This document shows, piece by piece, positions 1-11,140 of a stretch of 64,000 nt of DNA (position 1 is its first letter; each line of letters opens with the position of its first letter). Source of the stretch: Topomyia yanbarensis (taxonomy: Eukaryota; Arthropoda; Insecta; Diptera; Culicidae); the NCBI RefSeq assembly GCF_030247195.1, contig NC_080671.1, forward strand, positions 429,598,539-429,662,538, in the 5' to 3' direction. A program made the position numbers and the translations under genes. The notes beneath the pieces were generated by a model. The model had not been told where the DNA came from. It saw only the letters and a program-made list of their open reading frames with translations, and did not search any database.

Positions 1-1085
1 TCAAAATTGTCAAAATTGTCAAAATTGTCAAAATTGTCAAAATTGTCAAAATTGTCAAAATTGTCAAAATTGTCAAAATTGTCAAAATTGTCAAAATTGT
101 CAAAATTGTCAAAATTGTCAAAATTGTCAAAATGGTCAAAATTGTCAAAATGGTCAAAATTGTCAAAATTGTCAAAATTGTCAAAATTGTCAAAATTGTC
201 AAAATTGTCAAAATTGTCAAAATTGTCAAAATTGTCAAAATTGTCAAAATTGTCAAAATTGTCAAAATTGTCAAAATTGTCAAAATTGTCAAAATTGTCA
301 AAATTGTCAAAATTGTCAAAATTGTCAAAATTGTCAAAATTGTCCAAATTGTCAAAATTGTCAAAATTGTCAAAATTGTCAAAATTGTCAAAATTGTCAA
401 AATTGTCAAAATTGTCAAAATTGTCAAAATTGTCAAAATTGTCAAAATTGTCAAAATTGTCAAAATTGTCAAAATTGTCAAAATTGTCAAAATTGTCAAA
501 ATTGTCAAAATTGTCAAAATTGTCAAAATTGTCAAAATTGTCAAAATTGTCAAAATTGTCAAAATTGTCAAAATTGTCAAAATTGTCAAAATTGTCAAAA
601 TTGTCAAAATTGTCAAAATTGTCAAAATTGTCAAAATTGTCAAAATTGTCAAAATTGTCAAAATTGTCAAAATTGTCAAAATTGTCAAAATTGTCAAAAT
701 TGTCAAAATTGTCAAAATTGTCAAAATTGTCAAAATTGTCAAAATTGTCAAAATTGTCAAAATTGTCAAAATTGTCAAAATTGTCAAAATTGTCAAAATT
801 GTCAAAATTGTCAAAATTGTCAAAATTGTCAAAATTGTCAAAATTGTCAAAATTGTCAAAATTGTCAAAATTGTCAAAATTGTCAAAATTGTCAAAATTG
901 TCAAAATTGTCAAAATTGTCAAAATTGTCAAAATTGTCAAAATTGTCAAAATTGTCAAAATTGTCAAAATTGTCAAAATTGTCAAAATTGTCAAAATTGT
1001 CAAAATTGTCAAAATTGTCAAAATTGTCAAAATTGCCAAAATTGTCAAAATTGTCAAAATTGTCAAAATTCAAAATTGTCAAAAC
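1..1085. repeat. 9-bp satellite array, unit TTGTCAAAA
   Basis: The stretch is an almost perfect head-to-tail array of a 9-bp unit, about 119 copies, and it begins outside the window. Only a handful of substitutions break it: GGTC for TGTC twice near 131-152, TCC near 343 and GCC near 1035. The last units, near 1065, lose register. Because 9 is a multiple of 3 and the unit holds no stop, long open frames run through it, reading as Ser-Lys-Leu or Val-Lys-Ile repeats. I treat these as artefacts. The uniformity suggests recent expansion or homogenisation. Confidence 0.97.
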
Positions 1086-1625
1086 TTTAAAAAATTTACA
1101 AATTTTGAAAATCTTTAAAATTTTCAAAATTTTTAAACTTAAAATTTTTAAATTTTTAAAAATTTGCAGAATTTCCAAAATTATAAAATATTTAAACAAA
1201 TAATTTTTTTTAAAAATTTTCGCTTTTTCAATTTTAAAAACTGAGTACTTTGAAAAAATCTTTAAAATTTTCAAAATTTTTCGAGCTTAATTTTTTTAAA
1301 TTTTTAAAAATTTCCAAAAATTTTCGGAATTTCCAAAATTTTAAAAATTTAAACCTATCAAATTTTTCAAAATTTTCACTTTTTCAATTTTGAAAACTGA
1401 ATACTTTGAAAATTTTCAAAATATTCAAAATATTAAAAATCTTAAAAAATTTAAAAATTTTGAAAATTTTAGGCATCGAAAATTTCGAAAAATTTGAATT
1501 CTTAGAATTTTTTACATCTTTAAATTTTTTAAAATTTTAAAGATTTTATAAAATCTGAAATTTTTAAAATAAATTAAACTTCAAAATCTTTAAAAAAATT
1601 GAAGAACGAGACAATTTTTTAAAAT
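1086..1625. other. AT-rich spacer between two satellite arrays
   Basis: Low-complexity DNA made of short A and T runs, with no gene. A segment containing CTTTTTCAATTTT followed by AAAACTGA-TACTTTGAAAA occurs near 1222 and again near 1378, so part of the spacer is an imperfect direct duplication with a period of about 156 bp. Confidence 0.7.
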
Positions 1626-2252
1626 TTTGACAGTTTGACAATTTGACAATTTTGACAATTTTGAAACTTTTGAAACTTTTAAAAATTTTGTCAATTTTGT
1701 CAATTTTTGTCAATTTTTGTCAATTTTTGTCAATTTTTGTCAATTTTTGTCAATTTTTGTCAATTTTGTCAATTTTGTCAATTTTGTCAATTTTGTCAAT
1801 TTTGTCAATTTTGTCAATTTTGACAATTTTGACAATTTTGACAATTTTGTTAATTTTAACAATTTTGTCGATTTTGTTCGTTTTTGTCAATTTTGACAAT
1901 TTTGTCAATTTTGTCAATTTTGTCAATTTTGTCAATTTTGTCAATTTTGTCAATTTTGTCAATTTTGTCAATTTTGTCAATTTTGTCAATTTTGTCAATT
2001 TTGTCAATTTTGTCAATTTTGTCAATTTTGTCAATTTTGTCAATTTTGTCAATTTTGTCAATTTTGTCAATTTTGTCAATTTTGTCAATTTTATCAATTT
2101 TGTCAATTTTGTCAATTTTGTCAATTTTGTCAATTTTGTCAATTTTGTCAATTTTGATAATTTTGACAATTTTGACAATTTTGACAATTTTGACAATTTT
2201 GACAATTTTGACAATTTTGATAGTTTTGATAGTTTTGACAATTTTGACAAAT
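1626..2252. repeat. 9-bp satellite array, TTTTGTCAA with TTTTGACAA edges
   Basis: The centre is an array of TTTTGTCAA. The edges (about 1626-1660, 1818-1850 and 2155-2250) use TTTTGACAA, which is the exact reverse complement of the unit in the 1-1085 array. From about 1690 to 1760 the period is 10 (TTTTTGTCAA) before it settles to 9. The array thus mixes an inverted version of the first satellite with a one-base T/A variant that has taken over the middle. The open frames in it (Asn-Phe-Val or Ile-Leu-Ser repeats) are not genes. Confidence 0.95.
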
Positions 2253-2500
2253 TTTAAAATTTTGAAAATATTTTTAGATTTTCAAGATTTTGAAAATTTT
2301 CAAAATCTTTAAAATCTTTTTTTTAAATTTTCAAGATTTTGAAAATATTTTTAGATTTTCAAGATTTTGAAAATTTTCAAAATCTTTAAAATTCTCAAAA
2401 TTTTTAAAACTTCAATTTTTTAAGTTTTCAAAAATTTTAAAACTCAAAATTTGCCAGTTCGTTGTCAAAAAAATTTAAACTTTCTTTTTCGAAATTTGCA
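2253..2500. other. AT-rich flank with 77-bp direct duplication
   Basis: A/T-rich DNA after the array. A segment starting TTTTTAGATTTTCAAGATTT occurs at about 2271 and again at about 2348, giving a near-perfect 77-bp tandem duplication. No gene is visible. Confidence 0.7.
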
Positions 2501-3143
2501 GAATTGCCAAATGTTTTAAAAATAGTTAAATTGACACTAGAATTGTGAAATTTGTCATAACTGTCACAATTGTCCATGATGAAACATTTTCAGCATCAAC
2601 CGATATCGCCTGAGGATCATTTGTTCCGCTCCTTAGGCGTTCGATAGTTTGTTTTTCTAAATAAAGTTTTTACCTTAAGGGTAGCCTTTTTTAGGAATAA
2701 TATACGATTCCAGGAAATAATAAATAATAGATAAAATATCAAACATTATTTCTGCCGTCTATTCTGGGCCCACTGCTTTCTACTTCTTGTATTAATTTTC
2801 TTTCTTGGTAGTGAGCAATGGTCAGGTTCATCCTCTGCTGAGTATTCCGTCTGCCTTCTCCCTTGCTCGTGTTTGTATCCATGTCGTCGTCGTTAGAGCA
2901 GCTTTGATTGTCGCTGTTAGATGTTTGGTGCTTTTTGTATTTTCGAGTGACTTTGGTATAGCTGTTTTCTTTTGTGTCCATTTCTTACCTAGGTATGCTA
3001 ACTCATGACTTAGGGATATCGTGGAATATTGATTATCCGGCGTTTACGTTTTTCGACGGCTGTCTGTGGTGTCTTGTTTAATTATATTAAAACGACCATT
3101 TATGTTTTTGGACGGCTGTCTGTGGTTTATCAGCAGATGTCTG
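2501..3143. other. Unassigned DNA with a small minus-strand ORF
   Basis: Base composition returns to normal here. A minus-strand frame of 80 codons (2739-2981) encodes a very hydrophilic, Lys/Asn/Asp-rich peptide. I recognise no domain, and its length is not significant. The 15-mer GACGGCTGTCTGTGG occurs at 3055-3069 and again at 3111-3125, a 56-bp direct repeat. The piece could be the remains of an old element, but nothing identifies it. Confidence 0.4.
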
Positions 3144-3150
3144 GGCTGTT

Positions 3151-3323
3151 GGGGACGGGCATAGCGTAGTTGGTTAATCGATTGCCTTGTACGCAGCACA
3201 CCTGGGTTCGATTCCCAACCCCGCCATAGGGTTAGAGATTTTTACAAAAGAGATTTCTCTAACCCGAAAAGAGGCGAATGACCCTAAGGTTACAACCTCG
3301 ACAATCAAAATAAAAAAATCTAA
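3151..3323 (+). mobile_element. tRNA-derived SINE (family 1), complete copy
   Basis: The left part folds like a tRNA gene. It has an A box TAGCGTAGTTGG at 3162-3173 and a perfect B box GGTTCGATTCC at 3205-3215, so an internal RNA polymerase III promoter is present. The body after the tRNA-like head contains a CTAACCCGAAAAGAGGCGAA segment, and the element ends in an A-rich tail. A 7-bp target-site duplication GGCTGTT lies at 3144-3150 and 3324-3330. Other copies occur at 36.56-36.73, 36.97-37.11 and 40.73-40.90 kb, with a 3' fragment at 18.71 kb. A SINE depends on a LINE for reverse transcription; the partner is not identifiable here. Confidence 0.88.
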
Positions 3324-5799
3324 GGCTGTTTGGTGGTGTTGGGATGTAGTAGATGAGTTTTCTTTAACTGTTTTGGCGCATGGCTTACCGTAGTGTGCCT
3401 TCTGGTTACAGAACTGGCACGTGGGTCCAAGGTATGTGCATCTTTTTGGGTATTTTAAATGTAGTTAGCATCTTGAGATGATCTGCCCTCGAAAGTCAAG
3501 TAAGATGGTTGAGCTTGGTTCAGCCGCATTCGCACCACCCAAACACCGTTGAGAATGCCAGGAATAAAGTATCTACAAGTATCGTTTGTGACTACAGTGC
3601 TGGCACGTGGGAGACTGAATGTCATATGTACACAGCGTGGTCTGAGAATGGGCAGATTCAAGTTCCAGGGTATCGAATGAAGAGATGCGGTATGTTTTTT
3701 GTTGGAAAATATTCAACCCAAGCATTATTTCACAAAAATACAAAGTTTGTGAGTTTGCGACTCAGAAACCAATTCGTTAAACGTTTAATATCTACTCCTA
3801 ACAAAGGTGGGTTGATTAGCAGTTTTCATCAAAGTAGTAGCAAATAAAAATATCTTTATTTGCCATGTTAACCGAATTCTTATCAAACATTCCCTCAATT
3901 TTCGTCTTTTTGCTACTAGTTTCACTTCCATACGCTTTAAACTATCCAATTTACAAAGCTTAAAATATTCCACCCCGAGCATTGTAACTGTCAGAATGTC
4001 ACCGGTTGCACAGCGTGAAACGGATTGACAGGCAATCAGACCAGACAGCAGGTTCGGTGCTATTTGGGTAGCACAACAGATCTACTAGGTCCAACTTGCC
4101 ACCACCAGCAGCAACAACAACAGCCAAGTATAAGCAACAAACTTGCCAACTCAGGTTCATCAGAGCACCAACTGGAGTGACGTTGATAACCATCAGACAC
4201 TGTCTGAGAAATCTTTTACCCCGTCATTTCGCTCCTGGTTGGCAGGACATTGACACAAACAGTGCCGACCTCCGTTCAGGAAGCGTGACGACACCGATCA
4301 GTCAATTTGCGGCTATCGGCTTCACTCTGGCAGGTGCAGTGATGTGTCTTCAGCTTGGTGCGAATGCTGGGTTGCTTCGATTTTTTTGCTAGTTCAAATT
4401 TAATTCGTAATTGGTCTTTTAGATTTGTGCCAAATGTCAAATGGAAATTTTAGATTGTGTAAATATTATTTAATAATTTTATTTCTCAAAAAACAATCGT
4501 TAAGAGTTTTCCACTTACCATTTGATATTTATGCAAAACGAACTCCACTTCGAAGGAAAGTTTTCGAACAACCCACATCCGTCGAAACAGACATACCAAA
4601 TCAATTTCAAGACAAAAGAAGATTCTTTTAACAAACAGAACTCACCTGCGATTGTTATGTTTTAATTTGCACACAACCTGGTGACAAGTGTGTAGACTAT
4701 AGGAAAGAAGTCCTACGGTTGCAACCTTTCTACCGGATAGAGACGAAAATCGAATTCCGGAATCCGACTTTTATACTTTGTACAAACATTCGAAACCGAT
4801 GAAATGGAATAGAATGAATGGATGCATAACGAAAATAAAGGAATGTCGAAAAATGTCAAAGAAGCTTCGGATCCTTTTACCGGGACGGCTGCAGGAACTC
4901 ACGAATCGACGAATAAAATATTGAGCAGAGAGTAGTACACATGCATACCAATAAATCCATTATGATTTGAATGAATTATTTATCAGGAGAAGTGCTCCTT
5001 CATCTTTCGCACAATAAATATAACATTTCCTTTGCTGGCTGGCTGGTGGTGAGGCAGATAGGATCCATGGCTTTGGGTTTGACTTCGACGTGGAAAGCGG
5101 ACGAACCAAGAGGCACGTTCTGACTGTCAAGTTTCGCCCTAAGGTCACGTGAATCCCAACGCAAAGCTTCTGTTCGAGTGATGAAGATGATGGCGAGGAC
5201 AGAAAATGGTCATGGATGAATTCCGGGCACTCGGATGGATTGTCTTTTTGCTTTCTTCAAATCATTTAAACAGTTTTGAAATTACAAAAAAAATACTATT
5301 GAAATCAACCAGTTCATTACAATACCAATTGGTACCAACTAGTAAAAAGCGCGTCGGAACCAATATGTTAAAAGACCGTTCAGTTTAACCACATGGAAAA
5401 TGTGGTGATTATATCATTCCGTGCATTACCTGACTCGAATTGTTACGCAAATGACAATCATAAATAATACTCCTTCGCATATGAACTCGCATACAATGAG
5501 TCATAATGGGAATGCAAATGTACGGCCTAATAAAATTAAAACAATCATGTTGCAATACCATGCAGTTCTGTTCATAATGGAAGGGATCCGAAAGAACGCG
5601 ATTCATTGGTATTCGCCCAACCAAGCCTATCCCATTACCCATCATCCTTACCCCGAACACTCTTTACGCTCAGAACACCTTACTCACATACGAAATAGAA
5701 ACTGTCTTGTGCCAATTCTGTCAGTTAGCTGACCACAACGGGGTGACCTTACGGATGAGAACTTAATTTCAAATAAAGCTTATTGAAAAATCCCTGTTG
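3324..5799. other. No recognisable gene or element
   Basis: About 2.5 kb of mixed-composition DNA. The open frames are short (112 codons at most), overlap on both strands, and show no domain I recognise. A CAGCAACAA-type short repeat lies near 4106-4125. Nothing else is supportable. Confidence 0.5.
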
Positions 5800-5849
5800 A
5801 TTTAAAGAGCAGCTAGCAACTGTGGACAGTTGCTAGCTGCTCTTTAAAT
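5800..5849. repeat. Perfect 24-bp-arm hairpin (foldback)
   Basis: Left arm 5800-5823 and right arm 5826-5849 are exact reverse complements around a 2-base centre (GG). The arms contain GAGCAGCTAGCAACTGT. The stem could extrude as a cruciform or act as an RNA hairpin if transcribed. It sits exactly at the junction between ordinary DNA and the T-rich domain. I saw no target-site duplication, so whether it is a mobile element is open. Confidence 0.9.
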
Positions 5850-7734
5850 AACAAAAGGTAGAAAGAAAAAAAAAACAAAATAACGAAAGAAGACGAAAAA
5901 TCCGTCTATCGTCTGTTTTCTAAAGCCTTGATTTGTTGTTTTTATTTCTGCTTTTTCCCTTTCTTTGTCTAAATTGTAGAAATCTTTGCTTGAAGATTTC
6001 TACAATTTTTGTCTTTTCACTTATTTGTCCTTTTTGTCTCATTTGTTTTTTTTGCCATTTTTGTCTAGTTTTGTCTTTTTTGTCCTACTTGTCTCGTCTT
6101 CTTTTGTCTTTCTTGCTATTTTTACATCTCTGTCTTTTTCTTATCATTTTTCCAATTTTGTTCTTTGATTTTTCATTTGGTTGATTTATTTTTAATTTTT
6201 TTGCTCTTTTTTTCATTTCCTTAATATTTTGTTCTTTTGTTAATTTTATTTTTCTTGTTTTAAGTTTTTTTCATTTTCCTTTCCTTTATCTTTCCTCGTT
6301 TTTTTTCATTTTCTTTTATTTTTTTAAATAGTTTTGTTTTTAATTTCTGCTTCTATTTTTTTTTAAATATTTATAATTTTTGGAATGCTTTAAATTTTTT
6401 TATTATTTTAGTTTTTTAATATTTTTTCTAGTATTTTTCTAACTTCTTTAATTTTATAATTTTTTTCATTTCTTTAATTTTATTTTTTTTTGCTTTAATA
6501 TCTTTTTTTCTTTATTTTTATTTTTTTCAATATTTTTATTACTGTTTTTAAGATTATTTTTCATCAATTATTTTTTTAATTTTCTCGGTTGTGGAATTTG
6601 TTTTAATCTGTCTCATTTTTTAAATTTTCATTTTTTAAATTTATTTGTTGTTTATTTTAATATTTTAAATTTAATTTTTTTTCAATTTTCTTATTTTTGA
6701 TTTATTTTTTTTTTAGTTTTTATTTCTTGTAAATTCATTAATTTCTTTCGATTCTTTTAATTTTTAAATTTCGTTTATTGCTTATTTGTCTGTTTGTCCT
6801 TTTGTATATCTGTTCTTTTGTATGTTTGTATTCTCATCTTTTTGTGTTCGTCTTTGTGTTTTTGTCTTTTCGTGCTTGTTCATATTTATCCTTTTGTCTT
6901 TATTTCCTTTTTGTTCGTCCATTCTTCCTTTTCGTCTTTCTTGTCATTTGTATCATTTCTGTAATACTTTGTATTTTATTTTTTGTATTCATAAATTCTT
7001 TTTATTTAATTTTTATTCATTTTCTTTTAACTTATTTAAATTTTCTCGTTTGAAATTTGTTGTGTACTTTTTTTAAATTTTAAACCCTGATTTTCATCAT
7101 TTTAAAAAAAAATTCCATTTTTTGCATTAGTTTCGTTTCAGTTTTTTAATTTTTAGATTTTCAACTTTAATAATTTTTTATTTCCCTCATTCCCGCTTTT
7201 CTTACGTTTTTAAGTGCTCCTAATTTTTTAAATGGCCTGCATTTCCTTTGACATTTTCAATTAAATATATTATTCATCTTTTTTCATATTTTAAGCTTTG
7301 CTTTCATTTTGTTAAATTCCTAATTTTTTCATCAATTTTTATAAACTTTTAAAAAAGATTATTTTCTTGAATCTTTTTAATTTTTTCAACGAATATTTTA
7401 TTCCATCAATTTTTTGTTTTCCTTTTCTTGGTATTTAAATTATTTTTTTTAAAATTTTATTTTTTTTACATTTTTCATTTAGTTAATTTTTGTGTTTTTT
7501 TATTCCTTTAATACATTTTGTAAACTTTTAGGTTTTTTCATTTCTTTAATTTTTTTTCTTTTTTCCAATTTCTTAATATTTTTTAAAAAATTGAAAATTT
7601 TTAAATTTAAATAATTAAATTTTGATTCTTAGTTAAATAATTTTTACTTTTCAATTTTTTTTTATATCTTTCGATCTTTTCACTTTTTAAATCTGTTTTT
7701 AATTTTTTTTTTTGGTTTCATTTTTTAATCTCCT
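5850..7734. other. T-rich, strand-asymmetric low-complexity DNA
   Basis: The + strand is strongly T-rich with recurring TTTTTGTC words between 5930 and 6960, then AT-rich with long T runs. It looks like decayed short-period satellite of the kind still intact at 17.7-18.4 kb. The hydrophobic Phe/Leu/Ser open frames follow from the composition and are not genes. Confidence 0.75.
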
Positions 7735-8030
7735 TTTTTATTTTTTTATTTGTTTGATTCATTTAGTTTTTTAAATTGTTTGAGACACGTTAATTTTTTA
7801 AGTTTAAATTTTTTTTTTCAACTTTAGAACTTTATTTGAATTTTGCATTTTTTTAAATTATTTAATTTTTCAATGATATTTTATTCATTATTTTCACAAT
7901 AAATTTTTCTTTTAGTTCTTTGATTTTTTCAATTTTAAAATTTAATTTTACTTATTTTTTTCCTTCTTAAAACTTAATATTTTTGTGATTTCTTTAATAA
8001 ATTATTTTTTAAATTTCTATCATTTAAGCC
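7735..8030 (+). repeat. Block flanking the TTTTTATCA array, copy 1
   Basis: This block matches 8873-9215 along nearly its whole length. Shared landmarks in order are TTTGTTTGAT-CATTT, CGTTAATTTTTTAAGTTTAA, TTTTCAACTTTA, CCTTCTTAAAACTTA and GTGATTTCTTTAATAAATTA. The two copies bracket the 8031-8872 array, forming a larger repeat unit with a period of about 1.14 kb. This copy has only a weak version of the palindrome found in copy 2. Confidence 0.8.
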
Positions 8031-8872
8031 ATCATTTTTATCCGTTTCATCATTTTCATCATTTTTATTATTTTTATCCTTTTCATAATTTTTATCATTT
8101 TTATAATTTTTATCATTTTTATCATTTTTATCATTTTCATCATTTTTAAATATTTTATCATTTTTAATTTTTTTTACTACTTACCATTTTTTATCATTTT
8201 TATAATTTTTATCATTTTTATCACTTTTATCATTTTTATAAATTTTAATATTTTATCATTTATGTCATTTTTATCATTCTTATCATATTTACCACTTTTA
8301 CCATTTTTTATCATTTTTATCATTTTTATCATCTTTATCATTTTTATAATTTTTATAATTTGTAATATTTTTATCATCTTTATCATTTATATCATTCTTA
8401 TCATTTTTACCATTTTTACCATTTTTTATCATTTTTATCATCTTTATCATTTTTATAATTTTTATTACTTTTATCATTTTTATCATGTTTATCATTTTCA
8501 TCATTTTTATCATTTTTATCATTTATATCCTTTTCATCATTTTTATAATTTTTACCATTTTTATCGTTTTTATAATTTTTATCATTTTTATCATTTTTAT
8601 CATTTTCATCATTTTCATCATTTTCATCATTGTCATCATTTTTATCATTTTCATCATTTTCATCATTTTCATCATTTTCATCATTTTCATCAATTTTATC
8701 ATTTTTATCATTTTTATCATTTTTATCATTTTTATCATTTTTATCATTTTTATCATTTTTATCATTTTTATCATTTTTATCATTTTTATCATTTTTATCA
8801 TTTTTATCATTTTTATCATTTTTATCATTTTCATAATTTTTATCACTTTTATCATTTTTATCATTTTCATCA
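8031..8872. repeat. 9-bp satellite array, unit TTTTTATCA
   Basis: A 9-bp array of TTTTTATCA with frequent TTTTCATCA variants clustered at 8600-8690. The left half is degenerate, with register slips, and the cleanest run is 8697-8830. The 9-bp period keeps several frames open on both strands; those frames are artefacts. Confidence 0.93.
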
Positions 8873-9215
8873 TTTTTTATTTGTTTGATCCATTTCATTT
8901 TTTAAATTAAATTAAAGACTCGTTAATTTTTTAAGTTTAAATATTTTTTTTCAACTTTACAGCTTTATTTCAATTTTGTATTTTTTTTTTAATTAAATTT
9001 GAAAATAATTAAAAAAATGTCATTGAAAAAATAAATAATTATTTATTTTTTCAATGACATTTTTTTAATTATTTTCAAATTTTAAATTTTTCTTTTAATT
9101 TTTAAATTCTTTGATTCTTTCAACTTTTAAAATTAAATTTTCCTTATGTTTTTCCTTCTTAAAACTTATTTTTTTGTGATTTCTTTAATAAATTATTTTT
9201 TAACTTTCAATCATT
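8873..9215 (+). repeat. Block flanking the TTTTTATCA array, copy 2
   Basis: Second copy of the 7735-8030 block in the same orientation, with the same ordered landmarks. It differs by small indels and by carrying an expanded perfect palindrome at 8995-9082. In copy 1 the corresponding place only reads AATTTTTCAATGATATTTTA, a partial match to one arm. Confidence 0.8.
8995..9082. repeat. 88-bp perfect palindrome without spacer
   Basis: Positions 8995-9038 and 9039-9082 are exact reverse complements (44 bp per arm) with no central spacer. The centre reads ATAAATAATTATTTAT. The arms contain AATGTCATTGAAAAA and its complement. Spacer-less palindromes of this length are normally unstable. It arose inside a duplicated block whose other copy lacks the second arm. 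Confidence 0.95.
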
Positions 9216-9889
9216 TTTGCCATTTCGGTCATATTTGTCATTTCTATCCATTTAATCATTTTTATCAGTTACAACTTTTTTATCATTTTTAAGCTTTTTC
9301 AGTTCTTCTTGTTTTCTTGCGTTATTTTTTTTGATTTCTTGCTTCCTTGATTTCTCGTTAGTTCCATTGTTTCCTTTTCTCTTGTATCCTGTTTCCTTGT
9401 TTTTTTTTTTATTCTCGTTTATTCGTTGCTTAGTTTCAATTTTCTTTGCTTTTTCGTTATTTTTTATTCTTTGTTCCCTTGCGTATTTATTTTCTTTTTG
9501 TCTTGTTTTCATCTTTACTTTGTTTTCTAACATTCTCATTATCTTAATTTCTTGTGCTTTTTTTGGTTTCTTGCACCCTTGTTTTCTCACTCTCTTATTT
9601 TCTAGTTTCATTGTTTCCAGGTTTTCTTGTCTTCCTATTTTCGTGTTTGCTTGTTTTGATTTTTATAGTCTTCTTATTTCCTTAGTTTGTTTTCTGTTGT
9701 CTTTTTACCTTTTTGTATTTTTTACATTTGTTTTATCTTTTCAGCTATTTTTGTCTTTTATGTTTTCTTGTTGTCGTATTGTCCTTTTTGTCTTTTTTGC
9801 CTTTCTGTGTTGTCGTTTTTGTCCTTTTTATTTTTTTTTCATTTCCTTTGTTTTTTGTCTGTTTTGTCTTTGTTGTTGTTTTTGTATTT
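9216..9889. other. T-rich low-complexity DNA
   Basis: Pyrimidine-rich on the + strand, with TTTTCTTG and TTTTGTC words. The Lys-rich minus-strand frame and the Phe/Leu-rich plus-strand frame are composition artefacts. No gene is visible. Confidence 0.7.
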
Positions 9890-10137
9890 GGTCGGTGTTA
9901 AGTCATACCGGACTAAGTCGCAAAACATCAAAAAATGAGATAATTATAGCAATGGATACAGAATTTCGTCAGCTACATTCGACTCTTGCCAGATTTGAAA
10001 TATGTAACTAAAAACAAGAATTACGGCAAAAATTAATTTCCAATCATAATGTAAGGGATGCTGCGATTCAAACTTTAAACTCGATTTTCTCGAAATCAAT
10101 ATTTTGTCATTTAGTCCGGTCTGACTTAACACCGACC
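9890..10137. mobile_element. 248-bp MITE with 27-bp terminal inverted repeats
   Basis: The ends are inverted repeats beginning GGTCGGTGTTAAGTCA (left 9890-9916, right 10111-10137) with a single mismatch over 27 bp. ATTT on both sides (9886-9889 and 10138-10141) is a possible 4-bp target duplication. The interior is ordinary-composition DNA without a transposase frame, so the element is non-autonomous. It stands out sharply from the surrounding T-rich sequence, which marks it as a clean insertion. I cannot assign the superfamily with confidence. Confidence 0.88.
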
Positions 10138-11140
10138 ATTTCTGATGTTTGTATTTTTGTATATTTTGCATCCTTTGTATTTTTTTTTATTTTTTGCATC
10201 TTTGCATTTTTTTATTTATTGCCTTTTTTGTCTATTTTATCTTTTGTATTCTTTGCATTTATTGTATGTTTAGTTCTTTGGCTTTTTCGCATATAAGACA
10301 CAAAAGAGAAAAAGACAATAGTCATAAAAACAAAAATTACAAAAAATATAAAAAAAGTCAAGAGATTTTTTTTACTTTTGTCTTATTTTCTTTTGTATTT
10401 TTGTTTTGTTTGTCTTTTTGCCGTTTTTGTCTTTGTTGTTCTTTTAGTCTTGTCTTTTTGAACTTTTTGTCTTCGGTGTCTCTGTCGTCTCTTTGTTTTT
10501 ATTGGAGTTTTTGTCTTTTTGGCTTTTTTTGTTTGTTTGGTCTTTTTGGTCATTTTGATCTTTCTGGTCTTTTTGGTCTTTCTAAGTCTTTTTATCATTG
10601 TCCTGTTGTTTTTGTCTTTTTGTCCCTTTATATTTTTTTGTTTTCTTGCTTTAACGTTTTTTATTTTTTCTTCTTCTTGCTTTGTTTTCTTATTTTCTTT
10701 TATTTTTTTGGTATTCCCGTTTTTTTGTTTTCTTGCTAATTTGTTTTCTGATTTCTTGTTTTCTTGTTTCATTGTTTTCCTGTTTTATTGTTTTTATATT
10801 TTGTTCTTGTTTTCTTGGTTCGTCTTGCTTTTTTGTTAATTTTATGTCCGATGGTTTCCTTGTTTCCCTGATCTCTTTTTTCGATTTCCTTTTGTTTTAT
10901 TTTATTCTTTTGATATTTTGTTTTTTGGTTGCTTTGTTATTCTGTTGTTTCATTGTTTTGTATCTATGTTGTTATTTTTGTAGCCTTATTTTTTTTTGTT
11001 TTCGTTCTTTCTTTTGTTCTAGTTTTCTTATCTTCTTGTTCTTTATTTTCTTGTCTGTCTGTCTGCTTCCTGATATTTTTTCTTATAATCTTGTTATAAT
11101 TCTTATTATTTTTCTTGTTTTCTTGCTGATTTTTATTTGA
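10138..11140. other. T-rich low-complexity DNA
   Basis: Continues the TTTTTGTC/TTTTCTTG-type domain interrupted by the MITE. There is a short A-rich inversion of the same words at about 10300-10370. No gene is visible. Confidence 0.7.

Noticed and set aside
7..1203. Long plus-strand open frame of Ser-Lys-Leu repeats
   Set aside because: It exists only because the 9-bp unit has no stop codon. The frame ends as soon as the array decays, and other frames are equally open.
1..2252. CRISPR array
   Set aside because: The repeat is continuous with no unique spacers, and the DNA is eukaryotic.
3151..3230. Functional tRNA gene
   Set aside because: A and B boxes are present but the acceptor and anticodon arms do not pair, and the sequence recurs with SINE bodies and target duplications.
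8262..8910. Open frames across the TTTTTATCA array
   Set aside because: Stop-free 9-bp units, no domain, and frames open on both strands.
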